Shown: in pieces, positions 9,930-24,900 of the stretch
How the letters are laid out: every line of letters starts with the position of its first letter
Position numbering within the stretch: the first letter of the stretch is position 1
From: Nemertoderma westbladi
Taxonomy: Eukaryota; Xenacoelomorpha; Nemertodermatida; Nemertodermatidae
NCBI GenBank assembly: GCA_032718475.1
Contig: JAUCBJ010000540.1
Location: 1 to 33,953 of the forward strand
Length of the DNA stretch: 33,953 bases
Direction of reading: 5' to 3'
Notes under the pieces: generated by a model
Seen by the model: only the letters and a program-made list of their open reading frames with translations
What the model was told of the DNA's origin: nothing
Database searches by the model: none
Position numbers and translations under genes: made by a program

Positions 9930-12900
9930 CTGCGATAATAAAAAGTTATCTTTATTTTATATGTGGCCTTAAATAAACTTTCCAACATATTTTTAGTTAT
10001 TCCATTATCAGGACTTTACGTCACCGGCGGCTATATTTATTAAAATGGTCTGAATAAATATATTATATATGGCACACAATTAATAGCACAATAACACAAT
10101 ATTTACACGTTTATAAAGGTGTTTAGATTGAGATACATTTATAAACAATAATTCTCTCGTAAAATTAAAAAATCTGAAATGAAAAGAATCCGACAAGCCC
10201 CTACCCCCCCCCCCCCCCCCCCAAAAAAAAAAAGGCTAACGTTTTCAATAACGAGTCTCACCTGACACAAAACTGTATTCATGGACTGGTTGTACTTGGT
10301 TGGGTATTTTCTCAATGCGGCTTCAGTATCGAAATTGGGTGGAAGTTTTCCGAGAATATCACCCGCCACTTCGGTGATAGTGTCTTCCTGAGAGGTGCCG
10401 CCACCACCTCCCCCACCTCCCCCTTGGGTAGACAGAATGCTGTTGAACAGAATAGAAGTCTCCTGGTTTTCTTTCGAGATGTCAGCGTTAGAATGCAAAC
10501 CGAATACCTAATGGATATATTTTAAATTCAGTTATAATTTGTAATGTCAATGCAAAAAAAGGTTGAAAATCTCCAGAAATGTTCCCTATTATATGAATGT
10601 GAGAATCTTTCAGTCTCATTTAAGCCAGGGAATGAATGCACCATGGGTGATCTTCCACAATAAACCAATCCAATCTATTTCGCAAGCTATGTACATTTTT
10701 CGAGCAGTCAAGGATGAACATTGGGCTGACAGCTAAGCTGCAATATTTATAGCACTGCGGCCAAACAGTTCTGTCCTATCTAGGGATCGCACCGGGGCCT
10801 CCTAATTGGAAGCCCAGGAATGTTACCATAATCCTTATGGTTACAGTATTAAACCAACCACGCATAAGAACATGGCAGACTCTAGGGCTTTGTATAATCA
10901 CTAAGCTCACGGAATTATTATAGAAGGTAAGTTTTGCAACTAAAAACTTTTAATTTCCAAATAAATAGCGCATAACTCACTTCTGGACTTTGTGTAAGAG
11001 GGAGGCTCTTAATATATTCGATGTAATTATCATAGTCGCCTGTTCGTGGTGCGTAGTAGTCACCGGAGGGATCGAACTTATAGTCCTCGTTCTCCATAAA
11101 CTCTTGGTTGTAAAACCGTTTTAGGATTGTCAGCAGAGTTCTCCTGTCCTTATCGTCAGTAACTCGACCTCCATAGTTACACTCTCCTGTTAGGTAATTC
11201 ATTGCGTCATACTGGATCTCTTCATAGTCATTGAGAAACATGGCGAGTTGCTGCGTTGAAATACGCAGGTCGGTTTCATTGAATTCGTATGGAATGTTCC
11301 ATCCAATAGGACCAAATTTCCGACGCTCCTGGACAAAACCATGAAAGAAGCATAAACCGAAAACAAAGATCTTCCACGGGCCCATCTGTTTGCAGCTGTT
11401 GAAGAATTCTGGGTCAGAGAGGGGATCTGAGAGATACGACCTTAATATGTTCGCCTTTAGTCCCTTCGGTGGTTCATTCGTCATTTTAACACCGTTTTGG
11501 AGGACTGTTACAGGGAAATGGTCACTGGGGTAGCTAGTTAGCCACAATCGGAAGTCTGGATGCGTCTGCTCGGGGTTAAAATCCTCGCACATCTTTTCCA
11601 AAGTAGACATCCAACTCACCGCCAAGTGACAATTTTGTAAGACAACCCAGGTCCCACTCTTAACAGCCTCATCAACCATTCGTAATGCTATAGGACCCTG
11701 GCCTTGGCCAAGCGATAACGAGCTAATTTTTGCTCCACCAAATCCCATATCATCGGCGAATTTCAGGAGAGCAACCATGGGATCGGCACCGGGACTCAGA
11801 ATAAAAATCAATGGCGCTGTGCAGAAACTATCATTGAATGCCTTTCCGAGGTCAAACGGTGGTGGATCAACATATTTCTGTCCAGATTTCTTGACAACAA
11901 ATTCCTGGACCACAGGCAGAATTTTGTCTGGTCTCAAGCAACGTATAACTAGCATTCTCTGGAAAGAACCCAAATTTTTAAATTCGCCGGGGAATGCCTC
12001 GTGATGAGGATTTGGTGAATCATATATTACCTTCCATCCCTCCTTCTGTGTGAGAAATGATTTTCTAATATTTTGAAATCGACTTAAATGATCGAGGCGA
12101 CATATTTCATCCCAAGATTTTGAAGGTAGCCATGATGTCGGGTTGGCGTGGGGATTGTCCAAACCAACACCACCTGTTAATAAGAACATCCACTCATCTT
12201 CTTCAACTTCTCTACGCGATTTCAGAACGTTGACGCAAAGCATAAAAGAAAACAAGAGTTTGTCTTTTTCAAATAAGGAACGACAAATGTTGCAGTAGAG
12301 CGAATACTGAAAATGGTTTCGAAGTATATCCAATCTTGCTTCAAGGTCTGAGGATTTTTCGCTGTTGTCAATTGACAATAAAAATAAGTTTATGAACCAT
12401 GTTAATGAGTACTGGTACATTGGTTCAATGTTAGCTAATTCTGCTATGGTAAAGAATAATATTGATGAGTATTCAGCTATAGGTTTGTAACCCATCCGGG
12501 ATTCATCAATTTTCACTTCTGTCACTTCAGCAATTGCCTGTTTTTCTGAAATTTCATTAGATAATTGTTTAGAGGAACTGAGAACTTTTATAGCTGTTTC
12601 ATCTTCTAGGATATTTCCCTCTGAACTTGATAGAACCTCCAATATCTTATCTTCTATTTCCTTTAATTGTTTTTTGTTATCTGCGCTTTGCAATATTAAA
12701 GAATTCTTTTCCTCTTCCAGTTCTGGCTTTTCTCTTGCGACAACAATTCCCTGAAGTTGGTCTGTAAGGCCTTCCATTGTTATCATAAAGTTCAACAAGG
12801 TAACCTTAACTGCCGTTTCCGGCAAGTAATGCGGATTTCTTAGTTTAGTTGTGATGTAAAATCTGAAATCTGCGCTATATTCAATTGTGCTGTCCCCAAG

Positions 12901-15900
12901 TCTTATACAAACCGACCCGCCTTGTTTGAAGGTCTGTTTTAGGAGTAAGGGTTCAATAACTGGATCAAGTTCTTCACCTACATTTTCAAGTAAAACAGGC
13001 GTCCCAAACTGAATACAATTTTCCAACGTTCTGACAAAATCAGAATCACTCAATTTAATTACGTGAAGACTGTTAGCTTTCTCCATATTCTTCACCCATT
13101 TGTTTGCTTGTCCCTGTGGATCAATCATAAGTGGCCATCGTCGGGCATTGGATATCATAATGCCATTGTCTATTGAAAAGTTATCTGCGGGTAACCCAGC
13201 AATATTCCATGCTCTTATTGCCACCGGATCTCCAAGTGTCGTGGCAAGTGAGATGTGCTCCGAACATGGTATATTCATATTGACACATTCTTTAGTCCAA
13301 TTCGCCACCTGGTCATCCCTAAACACAGATGTAAATGCACCTAGATATGCAACAATCCCTGAAGAAACTAACACATCCCCTGTAATCTTGACATGCTTTT
13401 CGCCTAATTCCACAGCACTTTGACTCCATCTATCCTTTTCACCTCCTAACCCTCCAAGCAGTTGCTCAGCCCGATCAAGTTTTTTAGAACACATATCAAC
13501 TTGATTTTCTAGATCTGCCTTTTTTTGTTTGTTATTTTCCAGGGTCATTTGGAGCTTTTTCAGCTTGGCTTGAACTTCTCTTAAACTAGCTCTCTTTTTC
13601 TCGAGAGAAGCCATAGCTGTCGCTAGGTCAGCTTCCGCTATTTTAAGTTTTGCCTTCTTTGGACCAACAATCTTTGCTACCTTATCATATGTGTCCATTG
13701 CTCTAACCCATTTACATAAACCTTCACAAGCGGTCGAACTAACTGCTATCTTTTCTGGAACAAACTCAGGGTTTGGAATATACTTCGCTCTGAGAACTTT
13801 CATAACAGCAACAGGAATGTTGTCTTTATCAAATTCTTTCAAATTTTGAAGAAATTTCATATCCCCTAGCACTCTCTTACTGGCTGCCCAGTAATCTTCA
13901 ATTTTTTTACCAGACCCTGAAGGATCGGGAATGCGGTCGGGTTTCACCTGCTTTATTATACAAACTGCTTCCATCGCCAGCTTTACACCTAAAGGTGGGT
14001 TTTTAAATGATTTGACAATGTTAATATCAGCTGGTGTCAAGGTGTCAAGTGCAGCTAATGCGGAATTGAGAATTGGAATCGCCTCCGCCAAATCAGCATC
14101 ACATTCGTCTTTTATGCCTTTAGCAACTGATGCTTGTTCATTTGCAACAGCTTCGTCTGCTTTAACTATCTTTTCCGTTTTGGCGACTTCCACGGAATCT
14201 CGCTCAATCACAACCATAATTTCATCAACTTCTTTTTGAGCTATAATAAGTTGTGGCTGTAAAGCCTCTAATTCCACTTGCATGGTTGCTACTTGTCCAG
14301 CTGCTGACTGCAACTTCTCCAAGCCAACTTCGTAACGTCTCTTCTGTCTCATAATTTCACTTCGTTTTTTATCGAGCAATGTCTTGTATGTGCTAATAAG
14401 CTCCAGGTAAGAAGTTGGCGTCACATAATTGTGACGCCTTTGTTCAGAGTAAAAACGATCCGATAGTTCGATAGTTGAGGTGTGGAACAATTTGCAAACA
14501 ACTATGCAGCCTTCACGAATCTCATCATCCATTTCAACATCTATTAGGAACCGTGTTGCTACAGCTTGTAGTGCATCCTCAGGCCATGGTTTAAACCAAT
14601 CAATTGTACAACAGTTGACTATAGATGGAAATTTTCTAAGACGATCTCTGAATGCATCGCCAATTGGAGAGAATGCAAGGCAAATGTGTACTTGTTCTCG
14701 GCATCTCTCAATAAACATATTAAATAATGCCAGAGGTGTACCATCGGTTTGTTTAGATTTATCTTTCTGTCTATCAATTTGTCTCATCTTTTCACAAATT
14801 TCTTGCTTTTCATCTAAGGGAAATAGGTTGGGAACTTCACCAGCGTTTAGAAGATTGTTAATATCTTCAAGGAAGCTCTCTTGTTTTATTTGAGTATCGG
14901 TAAATAGGAAAACTCCATGTTGCTCACCAGCGGTTGATTTTCTCAAAATTCGTTTTAAATCCTCTCTCCACTCAACTTTAGTGTATGACTTTGATATTTC
15001 CACCTGAAATAAATCGTAATCCGCCATATGAGCGCCCAGTCTCGTCAACGACTGCCTTCCACTACCACCCACACCAACTAGCAAACAATGACCCCGTGGC
15101 TGTTTCAAAATTCTGGCCACCCGAGAAGCGTGCTCTATGGCGAATCGAAACATTACTAGATTCATTTGTTTTTTACTCATCAAGTTATACTCATCCAGAT
15201 ATCCTTCCACTGTGTGACGGAGTTTTTCCAAATCTTCAACTTCAACATACAATTTTTTATCATCCTTGGGGTTCGAAAAATCACAAAACATCAGCGATCG
15301 AAGATCATCATCAGTTACCTTGCCATCTTCATCGGCATCCAGATGTGCGAATAACTTATTAACATCTTCACTCATAAATTTCCGTAGGAGTTCAGAAACA
15401 TATCCAAACAACCAATTCCTATCGTTATCATCAACCAATCGATCGTAAAAAACGCGATAGACCTCATGTACCCATAGTCTCTTCATTGCTGCAGGTTCTT
15501 CGAAGCACTCGGATGTTGACAATAGAACCCCCTGAATAACTCTGGCAAAATCACGCAAATTAAATAAATAATGACTTTTCGCTGGTGTGGGCAACAAATT
15601 CTTCATCGCCGATTTATATACTTGCATAGTCGCTGTAACTATCTGGCTTGCAAGTGGTTTAAACATATCCGTAAATCCCTGTACAGATATATGCCAGTCC
15701 ATAATGCGCTTGAAAATAAGATTCATTGTTTCATCATTAAAGTCATCCATGATGATGGTGTTCAAGTGCCTCAAAAATCGCGGTGTTATTGGATTGCGTC
15801 CACCACCAGGTGGCCCCATTGCTCCCATGAATAGAGTATCAACAAGTTTAAGAGCTGATGTGTCCTTCAAGTCATACCATTGGCCATGGTCCAGCCACTG

Positions 15901-18900
15901 TCTCAATAGCTCTATTGGTGGTTGAGCCCCATAAACTTCCAACATAGGCATGTTCAAATCATCAACAAAGACAACTATATTTTGACCAACTGGCGGACCA
16001 AATACACCCTTCCGTCGTTTATCCAGCTTCCCCAGCACAATATTCTGCGTTTGATTTGCAGTGGTTTGTGCAGAAAAATTTATAATAAGTGGCTTATATA
16101 TATTCTTATCAACTTTATTCAACAGATAATCGTTTATGTAAACTGATTTTCCAGTACCAGTAGGTCCTACAAATAAGCAGGACTTCTTATGCTTCACCAA
16201 CATATCAATAAGATATGTATATCTGACAGTGTCTTTTGTTGGGATAATTATTTTAGCGAATTCGGCATCTCTGGGTATTGGAACCGCATCTTCAATCTCA
16301 AGGGTCCACTTCTCCCACCGCCCCATCTCCTCTCTTATGAATTTGTAATCATAAACACTCCCCTCTTTAGGAAAAGGGCATGATAATTCTTTACTTGGTG
16401 GCTCAACAAATTCCAGAATATGAAATCGTGCCCTTGTTTCTTCAGACAGACCGCCGCCACTTATTTCCCTCATTAAAATATCAAAATTCCTCCTACCGGG
16501 TTCTTCTGTAATAGACCCTCCCAAGGACCACACAAATGCAAATAGAAAAATACCTTCCAGCCACGCGCAAACTTCACGATCATCAAGTTTGCTGAACTTT
16601 GTTTCATCTAAGAGGTCATCCAGTTGGCAGTCAATTAAATTCATTAACGATTTTACCAAATGTGGATTCGTGGTTGGGGATAATTCTTTTGCACCACTTT
16701 TTCTAACGAAATCAAGTCCGCATGTTACTAGCCGTTCGAACATTTCATTTATCAAGTCTTTGTGCATTTGGCTGAAGTGTGGGGGAAATTCTTTGAGCCA
16801 AGAGTGAACTAGGGGAGACCATCCAAGAACATGAGGCTCCATATAAACCATACCACATCTCGAAACAGTGGCTGGAGAAGCAACTTCCAAATCCATCGGC
16901 TCAAACATCATGCTCATTTGGGATGACATTTGAATAATCTCTCCAGACATAAGGCAAAGCTTTTTGTTGTCATCTAGCACAGTATTCATATTTTCAATCC
17001 AAATTGCATCAATAGGGCCATCAAAGATGAGCCATTTTCTGTCTGGGGTTTGTGATTGGGCGAATTGTCTGTAGCTTACAGCTAACACTCCATCAGACCA
17101 CTCATGGGACACCGGATCGAACTGTCCATACAGCTGTCCCATTGTGATTGATTTTGGATTTATTACTGTGATTTGAGTTCGATCAAAGCCTTCAACACCC
17201 TTTTCACACAAATCTCCCATTGCTCTCGCCAACACCCGGTATGATGATGTCTTACCTGCAAACGGAAATCCAACAATCATAAAACCATGTCGAACTATCA
17301 TCATTTCATAAATTTGCAAAATTTTATCAAGATAAGGCTTTGTCATTTGTAAATTCAAAAGTTCGCATTGCTTCTGAATAGCTTCTGTAATATCAACGTA
17401 ATCCGGTTTAGGTAGGAGAACGCCAGGGAACAAATCTGACGAAATGCCCTCAAATAAAGGTAAATCATGACTCAAAAATTTAGGTAAATTTACGTCTAGA
17501 ATTGATCTCAGCATCAAAATATTTTCATCCTCATCAGGATATTTGAGTTTCAAGTTCCCTGCTGCAGTTAACACAGATTTAACAGCTCTCATGCCATAAT
17601 CGTAGTGCGGTTGGGAACTGAGCTGTTCAGAACACAGTCGGTAGGTTGCAACAATCTTCACAGACAATGGGCGAGCTGCTATAAATCCAAATGAATACAG
17701 AGAAATTTCCGCGATGAGAGCGTAATCTGGAACCATCATGGCAACTGGTCGGAATAAAGCCTTTAGGTTATCGGGAAGTTCTGACCTTCCAGCATATCCA
17801 GGATTCATAGTAATAAAAACGCAGCAAGTTGGGTCTATCTTAAGATCAGTTCCTTCAAATATGAACCGCTCCACACCCGCCTGTATAGCTCGCTGAATGG
17901 TCAATATCTGTTGGGCGACGACAGACAACACCTCAAGATCAATTCGATTAAACTCGTCGAAACACGACCAGGCACCACAGGAAGCCAAACCTTTAAAGAA
18001 TTTACCCAGCGCAATGAAATCCAGACCATCGGAACAGTTAAATACTACACATTGCTTGGCGACAGCCTTAGCTAAATCCTTCGTAGTTTCTGTTTTCCCG
18101 GTCCCAGCTGGCCCCTCTGGAGCCCCACCTAGATGCAGCTGCAGCGCCCCGAATAGCGTTCGGTAACATCTGTCTGTCAACGGGGTGATCACAAGTCGTG
18201 GTGAGTTTCCGAGATATTCGTACCTAAAAGTAAATAAAATGTAAATGGGTAGGGGGCATCACTGGTTGTATATATATTAAATCTGAATCTAAATTATCTG
18301 TAAGTATTCGAAACTGGAAGCGGACGGAAAATATGTCTTGTCTTATATGGGTGTCGGTAAAAGCTAATGATTTGTTGGGATGATTTTCACAACTTATTCT
18401 GTTTGGAATTTGTTAAGCAACGCACTTAGTATAGGTTTATTTATAATTTATTACTGGTGTTATGGGTGAATGAGTGGTTTCATATTAATATAACTTTTTG
18501 TTGGGCACAGATTTTACAAAGTCGGCATTGACGTCCAGGTGGGATCGAACAGGTGACCTCCGGGTTGCTGTCCTACCTAAATTAGTAGCTATAGTGTGTG
18601 ATTAATCTTTGTGGCCGTGATGGTTCATGGTTAATATACACTACCCTTTCATTGTAGAGAGTGGTTAAAGACGGCCAAGTACTGTAGGATTGAGCACAGT
18701 GGCAGCATATGATGGTATTGACCGATGGGAGGGTCTATAGCAATAGTGTTAACCGAAATTCTGTCCATCTTCAGGATTTTATCTCTGGAAATGGATTGTT
18801 TTCGGCTGGAACCCAGTTCAAGAAGCGAACTGGAAAGCTATGGACTCATAGTGGACCCAGTGGTCACAAGTCCCAGATAGACCATATTCTGTTTCGTAGG

Positions 18901-21900
18901 AAATACAGGAGCTCTATACAAGACTGTAATGCATTTACACTTCGACCCTTCTCCAGTGATCACCGCCTTATTGTGGCCAAGGTAAGACTTAGTCTGCGTG
19001 CTAGCAGAACAACGAAATCTGCCTTGCCGCGGCATGACTGGTCCTCTCTGTTGCAACAGCCAAGTGTGAGATCCAGCTTCACACTACAGCTGAGCAACAG
19101 GTATGAGGCTCTTGCCTCTGAGGCGGCAGATCACTGTGAGGGCTATACTGCCTTTACAGAAGCAGTTAAGTTAGCAGCTGCAGAAACAGTTCCTGTATAC
19201 CCTCGAAACAGGAAAAGGGCCCCCTGGACTGACAACAAAATTCAGAAGTGCCGAAATGACCTTCATAAGGCGCAGAAAGAGTCCCGACTCAAACAGACTA
19301 CAGCGGCCAAGAATGCAGTTAAGGCTGCATCTAGGTCCCTGAACAGGCAGTACTCTGTTAATCTACAGGAGCTAATAAACCAACAGGTTGATGCCATCAA
19401 TGATGCTGACGACAGCAGGCAATCATCCCAGGCATGGAAATCAATCAATCTGCTTACTGGGCGGAAAAGCCAACCAACCACCAAGGTTAAGGCTGAATCA
19501 CCAGCCGATCGCCTCAATGGTTGGAAAGCCCACTTTGAAAAGCTCCTCAATAATGACAGGGTATTGCCTGATAACTTTATAGAAGTAAAAGTGTCTGAGT
19601 CTGTACTCCCAGATATTCCCATTGGCGATATCTCCTTTGCAGAAGTGCAGGCTGCTGCAAAGAACATTAAGACCAATCGTGCCAGTGGAGTAGATGGTGT
19701 TCCCCCTGAGGTCTTTAAAATACCTGAGTGTTTAAAGCTCATCTATCCCATCATAGTAGACATGTACCGAACAACAAGAGTCCCACAAGAAATGAAAACA
19801 AATAAGTTGGTGCCAGTTCCCAAGAAGGGCAACCTAACACTCTATGGTTCTTTTCGGGGAATCTCATTGATCTCGATTGCTGCAAAGCTATACAATAGGA
19901 TTCTATTAAATCGCATCAGGGATCCCATTGAGAGACTGCTCCGTGGAAATCAGAATGGGTTCCGTAAAGGTCGTGGGACCATGGAGCCCATTTTGGCACT
20001 TAGAAGGATAATTGAAGAATTATCAAAAAAGAAAGACAGGCATCTGGCTGTTATCTTTGTTGACTTCTTCAAGGCTTTTGATTCAGTCTCTCGCTCACGT
20101 ATGTTCAGCATACTTTCATTATATGGGATTCCTGATGAAATTATTGCAGCAATCAGATCAGTATACGATGGTTCGACAACATTTGTGTCTACTGTTGACG
20201 GTGACACAGAACCATTTGAAGTGTTATGGGGCGTCCTCCAAGGAGACACACTTGCACCATTCTTGTTCATTATTGTGGTTGACTATGTTCTACGCATGTC
20301 CTTAGATCATCATAATGATGATGGGGTGATGATAACTCCACCTACTGGCTCCAGAAGTTGAGGAAATCCTGCCAAGTACCTAACTGATCTAGACTTTGCT
20401 GATGACTTAGGAGTACTCTCAGAATCATTAGAGGGAGCCCAACGGCTCCTCAGCTCATTAGAACATGCTGCTTCTAGTGTTGGTCTTTTTATTAACTCCA
20501 GAAAGACCAAAATTCTGACCGTTAACTTTGAAAGTCCTCAGCAAGTCTCTGATCGGATGAGCATAAGCTCAAAGGATGGTATGCTTGAGCATGTGGACGA
20601 CTTCTGTTACCTGGGATCATGGATCCGGAAGTCAGGTGAGGACCTTCGAATACGTAAGGGAAAGGCATGGGCAGCCTTGAATAGGCTTTCCAGGATTTGG
20701 AAGTCACCGAGAATTAATCGGAAACTTAAGGTCCGATTATTTAGAGCAGCAGTAGTTCCAGTACTCCTCTATGGGAGTCCATGCTGGGCTCTAACTGCTG
20801 AGGACACCAAATCTCTGGATGGCACATTCACAAGAATGCTACGCCGGGTTCATTGTGTCAAGTACAATGCACACATCTCCAACCAGACACTATATAACAT
20901 TGGAGGTGTCTCATTGGTTCCCCCAAGCTTGACACTAGAACAAAACCGCCTCCGCTTTGCAGGACATTGCTTTCGCCGTGAGGACCAGCCAGTGCATAAT
21001 CTTGTACTTTGGCAGCCTCATGGAGTGAATAAGCATGGTGGACAGCCCATGACTTTCTTGAGACGCATCTTAAAGGACACTGGCCTTAAAGATGCGGATG
21101 ATCTAGCAAATGTCATGGGTGATAGGGAGTTGTGGCGGTGCAATTTTGTTGACAAGCCGGCACAGCATTCTTAAAAATGCAGCTGCAATGCAGCATGCCG
21201 ATCCTAGTAGTGGAGGCCCTGAGGAGGTAAATTGCGGACATACTAGGTATCAGGTAGTATTTCTAGGTCTACCTTTTACCAGAGCCGCTAGATGTATGGT
21301 TAAAGCGTCAGACTTCCAACCTGGAGGCAACCAGTTCGATCCCAACTAGACGTCATTGCCGTCTTTGCAAAGCTGTGCCAAGCAAAAGTTATTGCCTATT
21401 ATAGTGTCAATTACCCAGTCCAAAATAGAGGCCAGGGACCTTAAAATGAATACATTGGTTGAACCAGACCTACAAGCATTCAGAAAAATGTGAATAGATA
21501 CTCTGACCAAGGATCTGAGATTCGGAATGTTGTTAGTGCATTCCAATATTTCAGTTGAGAATGGAATTGAGTAAAAAGCATTAAACGACTATAATGATGA
21601 TGCAATAGTAGGCACGAGAGATGTAAAATGAATATAAGTTCAACAATAGTAAGCAGTGGTACAAAAGTGATATAAAAAGCGGGGTGGTCAATTAAAGTGT
21701 GCTGACATGTTTAGGGGCTTCACAAAGTGTAAGCATCTTGGTAGGTAGGTTAGGCGCGTAATAACCCCAAATAAGTTATTAGTTCATATGGGTTTATTGT
21801 TATCATACGACTTTGTATCATAGGAATACAATAAGGGACCTTTTACGTTAGGTTGGATTTGTATGCAAATAGTGTGTGACTCAATAGGACCGATATTGGT

Positions 21901-24900
21901 TTTCGATAATATATTAGCCAACTCAATACATTTGTATTCGGTTAAGTCCATTTTGCGTCTCGTAGAAAAGTAGAAGTGTCTACATTCTTTCTTTCATCTT
22001 GAGATACCATGTGTTATGCTATGTGACAAATGTTGGTTCAAATTTTTTTTACCGTATATCTGACACCTGACGGGTGTGGGCGATCTGACACCTGATGGGT
22101 GTGGGCGATCTGGCACCTGATGGGTGTGGGCGATCTGACACCTGACGGGTGTGGGCGATCTCACACCTGATGGGTTTGAGCGATCTGACACCTGATGGGT
22201 GTGGGCGATCTGACACCTGATGGGTGTGGGCGATCTGACACCTGATGGGTGTGGGCGATCTGACACCTGATGGGTGTGGGCGATCTGACACCTGACGGGT
22301 GTGGGCGATCTGACACCTGATGGGTTTGAGCGATCTGACGCCTGACGGGTGTGGGCGATCTGACACCTGACGGGTGTGGGCGATCCGACACCTGATAGGT
22401 GTGGGCGATCTGACACCTGATGGGTTTGAGCGATCTGACACCTGATGGGTGTTGGCGATCTGACACCTGATAGGTGTGGGCGATCTGACACCTGATGGGT
22501 TTGAGCGATCTGACGCCTGACGGGTGTGGGCGATCTGAAACCTGACGGGTGTGGGCGATCTGACACCTGATGGGTGTGGGCGATCTGACACCTGATGGGT
22601 GTGGGCGATCTGACACCTGATGGGTGTGGGCGATCTGACACAACCTGATGGGAGAGGACGATCTGACACAACCTGATGGTTGTGGGCGATCTGACACAAC
22701 CTGATAGGTGTGGGCGATCTGACACCTGATGGGTGTGGGCGATCTGACACCTGATGGGTGTGGGCGATCTGACACCTGATGGGTGTGGGCGATCTGACAC
22801 AACCTGATGGGAGAGGACGATCTGACACAACCTGATGGTTGTGGGCGATCTGACACAACCTGATAGGTGTGGGCGATCTTTCACCTGATGGGTGTGGGCG
22901 ATCTGACACCTGATGGGTGTGGGCGATCTGACACCTGATGGGTGTGGGCGATCTGACTCAACCTGGTGGGAGAGGACGATCTGACACAACCTGATGGTTG
23001 TGGGCGATCTGACACAACCTGATAGGTGTGGGCGATCTGACACCTGATGGGTGTGGGCGATCTAACACCTGATGGGTGTGGGCGATCTGACACAACCTGA
23101 TGGGAGAGGACGATCTGACATATGATTGGTGTGAGTGATCGACTCGGCTTACAATGTAACCTAATGGGGTTGACCGATATGTGTACGTATCTACTTTGAC
23201 TTTACTTGCTTTACTGCACAATGTACCGTACCTACCTCCACGTCAAAATGGTAATTAATTTCCTTTTCATTTGTTAAAGTGAGGCTCGACTTACAATCTC
23301 GTGACACCCATAATAATTGTAATATAACACGACATGTTACTCACCCATACTTTAACATTGCATTGATCATGCGGGTTATCATTTTATCGTCTTCTTTCAC
23401 CCAGTAGTAACGGAGTTGAGCCAACCATTTAAAATCATTGTCATCAGAAACCCCGTCGACCACCAGTTGGTTGAGAACATCCCGAGCATGGACGTCCAAT
23501 ACGACTAATGCTGAGAGAGTAACGCGAGAACCGGCAGATAATTTTCCTCGTACTTTAAGTACAATGTTGCCAATTTGCTTGTTATTCAATTCCAAATATT
23601 TCTCCATGGCAGAATGACCCTCACTAATAGCATTGTGAACATAAGTTGTCCAGAACAATTGGGAAACGCACAGAACAGCTTGCCCAGGCCAATCGAGAAC
23701 CCAATCTCCCCGATCAGATGTCTCATATGCAGCAATAGATTCCTTAATAACCATCTGAAGAGAGTCTATCATATCAGTTTCCAATTCAAGAAGCCACTTC
23801 TCGACCTGTCCTCTGGCCTTCGAAGTTGATATTACATCTTTAAGAAGGACAGTTTCTCCTTCAGAGCTCCGCAAATGAGTGATGTCAAGAACATCAGTAA
23901 AAGTAAGTTTAGCGATTCCTTCAAAACATTTCTTGAGATGAGGTTGAACTCGAGTTGGATCTTTAGTTTCTGAAAGTATTTCCAATAATTCGTCATTAGA
24001 AAGAAAGAAAAACCGTGGGAAATATAATCTTTTCTTTTCCAGGTACTCATTGAGACCTTTGAGAATCAGGTCCAACAACTCATTAGACTTCTTCATTCGT
24101 TCTAGGAGTTTCTCAATTTCAACAACAGCCAGGACTCGCTTGTCAATGGCAACCTGTTTCATGACATCGCGCCAATTCTTATCGACAGTTGTAAAACGTC
24201 TCCCTTCCTCGGGCATCTGAGCCATAATGTCAGGGCTCGAGAAGATTGGTTCGAGATACAACCAGGTAGCCTGGACCTTCAACCATTCGTCCATTATCTC
24301 TTGAAGCAGTAATAATGTCGATTCCCACTCATGAATTTCCTTTTCAAATGGTTTAATAAATGGGGAGCCTCGCATTGTTTGTGTCTTGACAATTTGGTCG
24401 TCTAACAAGTTCTGTATATCATCAACTGAACTAAGTATTGTAGTGCCTGTCTCTCGGTATGGAATTGTAATGAATTCAATAGGTTCCCATTCCTCCTTCA
24501 TTTTCTCCAAAGCTTTCTCTAATGAATACTCTTTAGAAGCAGCTTCTGATACATTCTCAAACTTCTCAAGATGCTGTTCAAGATTCATGCCTAACATAGA
24601 ATTAAATACAGCGTCTTCATCTGGCTGAATGCTGTACCCGACTATTTCCGACATCTGTTCCCAATGCCGTTCTCTCAGTCCGGGATTACACACAGCTGCC
24701 ATCAAAGGAATGCACTCCTTAAATATGTCAACCTTTTCCTTAATATTTGCAGCCATTTGTTGAGGCATAGGGACATCATCCCCAAAGGATCGTTCTAACT
24801 TATACAAGAGTCTCCAAATATTTCCAACATCTTGTTCCACAACATCAGGATCTACATTTTTCATTGGCCCTTCTGTCCAAGTTTTATGCTTCGAATTCCA

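Larger units (their letters stand above)
18224..23344 (-). other. Dynein intron 1 (5121 bp)
   Basis: The donor is GTGAGT at 23344-23339 and the acceptor TTTTAG at 18229-18224; phase 2. From right to left it contains a 25-bp minisatellite (22061-23140), a stretch without features (about 21392-22060), and a LINE remnant flanked by inverted SINE-like sequences (18497-21391). Confidence 0.92.

Noticed and set aside
21994-23221. Long minus-strand ORFs (up to 349 codons) of SDRPHPSG-type repeats
   Set aside because: They are translations of a 25-bp minisatellite without stop codons; all three frames are open, and the array lies in a dynein intron.
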